This document shows, in pieces, positions 5,292-6,859 of a stretch of 6,859 bases of DNA. Origin of the DNA: a bacterium (GTDB taxonomy: Bacteria > Actinomycetota > Acidimicrobiia > Acidimicrobiales > CATQHL01); the NCBI GenBank assembly GCA_026713745.1, contig JAPONU010000183.1, positions 1-6,859 of the forward strand, written 5' to 3'. Each line of letters starts with the position of its first letter. Position 1 is the stretch's first letter. The notes beneath the pieces were generated by a model. The model did not search any database, had not been told where the DNA came from, and saw nothing but the letters and a program-made list of their open reading frames with translations. Made by a program: the position numbers and the translations under genes.

Positions 5292-6850
5292 CGGCCGTTG
5301 TGACAGAGCCGGCCGGCGACGAGCCCGGCGTTGTGCAACTCCTCGAGGTGAGCGGTCTGTCGAAGGCTTTCGGCCCGACCGAGGCGCTCACCGAGGTCGA
5401 TTTCGACCTCCGGGCCGGTGAGGTGCACGCCCTCGTGGGCCAGAACGGATCGGGCAAATCCACGCTGGTCAAGATCCTGGCGGGCATCCATTCCCCCGAT
5501 GCCGGTGCCATCGCCGTGGAGGGTGATGAGTACGACCCGCTTCGCCCCGGTGAGGTCCGCGAGCGCGGCCTTCGTTTCGTTCATCAGGATCTCGGTCTCG
5601 TCGACAGCCTCGACGTGGTTGAGAATCTTGCCCTCGGGTGCGGGTACGACGTTCGCTTCCCCAGGCGGATCTCCTGGCGGCACGAACGGCGCCAAGCGAG
5701 CGCCGCCCTGGCGGACCTGGGCTACTCCATGGATGTGCGTGCCCCTGTCGGGACGCTTCAGGCCTCCGAGCGGACCGCCATCGCCATCGCCCGGGCGCTG
5801 GACGGCTGGCAGTCGGCGGCCCGCCTGCTGGTGCTGGACGAGCCGACCGCATCCCTGCCCGAGGCCGAGGTGGACCGTCTGTTCGACGTCATCGGCACGA
5901 TCCGCGATCGCGGCGTCGGCGTGATCTACGTGTCGCACCACCTCGAGGAGGTTCTCGCCATAGCGGATCGGGTCACGATCCTGCGCGACGGAGCCCGAGT
6001 CGGCACCTTCGACGTCGCCGACCTCGACCACGACCGCATGGTGGAGCTGATCGTCGGGCGCGGCCCCGCAGGTCCCGGTGAGCAGTCGGCGCCCTCCGGC
6101 GGGGGAACGGTGCCGGTGCCCACGCCGTCGCAGTACGCGCCGTCGCTCGTCACCGAGGACCTGTCCGGCGCGGTCCTGCGCGGTGTGAGCCTGCGTGTCG
6201 GCGCCGGCGAGGTCGTCGGCGTGGCCGGCCTGACGGGCTCGGGGCGGGAGGAACTCGGCCCCGCTCTCTTCGGCGCCGCCGGGCGCCGCGGCTCGGTGTC
6301 GGTGGCGGGGCAGGTCGTGCCTGCGGACCGCCCGGACCTCGCCATCGAGGCCGGCCTGGGATTCGTGCCGGCTGATCGCAAGTCGTTGGGGCTGGTGGCC
6401 TCGATGGTCGTGCGCGAGAACGTGACCCTGGCCGATCTGCGCCCCTACCTGCGCGGGGGGTTGCTTCGCCACCGCAAGGAGCGCTCCGACGTGGACACCT
6501 GGCTGGGTCTGCTGGACGTCCGGCCCCGGAACCAGTCGCTCGGCGCCATGCGGCTCAGCGGCGGCAACCAGCAGAAGGTCCTGCTGGCCCGCTGGCTGCG
6601 CATCGCGCCCCGCGTGTTGATCCTCGACGAGCCCACACAAGGGGTGGACGTGGGGGCGAAGGCCGAAATCCACGGGCGGATCGTCGACGCCTCACGTGAC
6701 GGCGCCGGGGTGCTGATCTGCTCGACCGACACGGCCGAACTCGTGCGGGTCTGCGATCGCGTGCTCGTCATGCAGCGCGGCAGGATCGGCGCCGAACTCC
6801 TCGGCCGTGATATATCAGAGGAGCGCATCGACAGACTCTGCCTGTCCTAG
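5288..6850 (+). CDS. RbsA/MglA-type sugar ABC transporter ATP-binding protein with two fused ATPase domains
   Basis: A 520-residue cytoplasmic ATPase that powers the importer. Domain 1 (about 18-257) has Walker A GQNGSGKST (51-59, Lys57), Q-loop Gln100, Walker B LLVLDEPTAS (180-189) and H-loop His217. Its signature is degenerate: LQASE (157-161) instead of LSGGQ. A Gly/Pro/Ser linker (258-283) joins domain 2 (about 287-515). There the Walker A is degenerate (GLTGSGREE, 314-322, no Lys), VPADRKSLGL is at 360-369, a full signature LSGGNQQ is at 423-429, and Walker B LILDEPTQG is at 444-452. The H-loop His is replaced by Thr480. Pairing Walker A of domain 1 with the signature of domain 2 gives one intact ATP site and one degenerate site. 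The degenerate second Walker A is usual for this family. The GTG start at 5288 overlaps the permease stop, implying translational coupling; GTG at 5300 is an alternative. Nine bases remain after the stop. Confidence 0.95.
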   Translation: MTAVVTEPAGDEPGVVQLLEVSGLSKAFGPTEALTEVDFDLRAGEVHALVGQNGSGKSTLVKILAGIHSPDAGAIAVEGDEYDPLRPGEVRERGLRFVHQDLGLVDSLDVVENLALGCGYDVRFPRRISWRHERRQASAALADLGYSMDVRAPVGTLQASERTAIAIARALDGWQSAARLLVLDEPTASLPEAEVDRLFDVIGTIRDRGVGVIYVSHHLEEVLAIADRVTILRDGARVGTFDVADLDHDRMVELIVGRGPAGPGEQSAPSGGGTVPVPTPSQYAPSLVTEDLSGAVLRGVSLRVGAGEVVGVAGLTGSGREELGPALFGAAGRRGSVSVAGQVVPADRPDLAIEAGLGFVPADRKSLGLVASMVVRENVTLADLRPYLRGGLLRHRKERSDVDTWLGLLDVRPRNQSLGAMRLSGGNQQKVLLARWLRIAPRVLILDEPTQGVDVGAKAEIHGRIVDASRDGAGVLICSTDTAELVRVCDRVLVMQRGRIGAELLGRDISEERIDRLCLS

Positions 6851-6859
6851 CGTCCCGAC

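Noticed and set aside
5249..6673. Long minus-strand open frame (474 residues) opposite the ATPase
   Set aside because: The codon-aligned ABC motifs are on the plus strand; the antisense product shows no recognisable domain and typical GC-driven composition.

Overview
The window is G+C-rich by eye (about two thirds; not counted) with dense coding, GTG starts and long spurious open frames on every strand. This suggests a high-GC actinomycetote. The NDMA-dependent (mycofactocin-type) alcohol dehydrogenase and the alanine-rich lipoprotein fit that group, possibly Acidimicrobiia, but this placement is inference. No RNA gene, CRISPR array, transposase or integrase was seen.

Layout: (i) 1-2321, plus strand: the C-terminal three quarters of a GMC-family flavin oxidoreductase, cut by the window start, then 8 bases later a complete zinc-dependent, NDMA-type alcohol dehydrogenase. 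The spacing and a strong ribosome binding site indicate one operon for alcohol or polyol oxidation. (ii) 2322-2402: a short gap between convergent genes, filled by a very strong GC hairpin. (iii) 2403-4052, minus strand: a lipoprotein sugar-type ABC substrate-binding protein. (iv) 4053-4292: a divergent intergenic region that must carry the control sequences. (v) 4293-6850, plus strand: an RbsC-type permease and an RbsA-type double ATPase that overlap by four bases.

The three transporter genes form a complete importer of the ribose/galactose type (binding protein, one permease acting as a homodimer, one fused two-domain ATPase). The binding protein is unusually transcribed away from its partners. 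The substrate cannot be read from the sequence. The neighbouring alcohol-oxidising enzymes suggest a sugar, polyol or other hydroxylated compound, but the two blocks converge and may be unrelated.

The most distinctive feature is in the binding protein. Between the lipidated cysteine and the sugar-binding fold lie about 190 proline-free residues, nearly half alanine. Residues 122-212 of this stretch form 13 uninterrupted heptads with alanine at 24 of 26 core positions. This reads as a long alanine-zipper stalk, built at DNA level partly from 42-bp repeats, and is not part of the usual binding-protein architecture.
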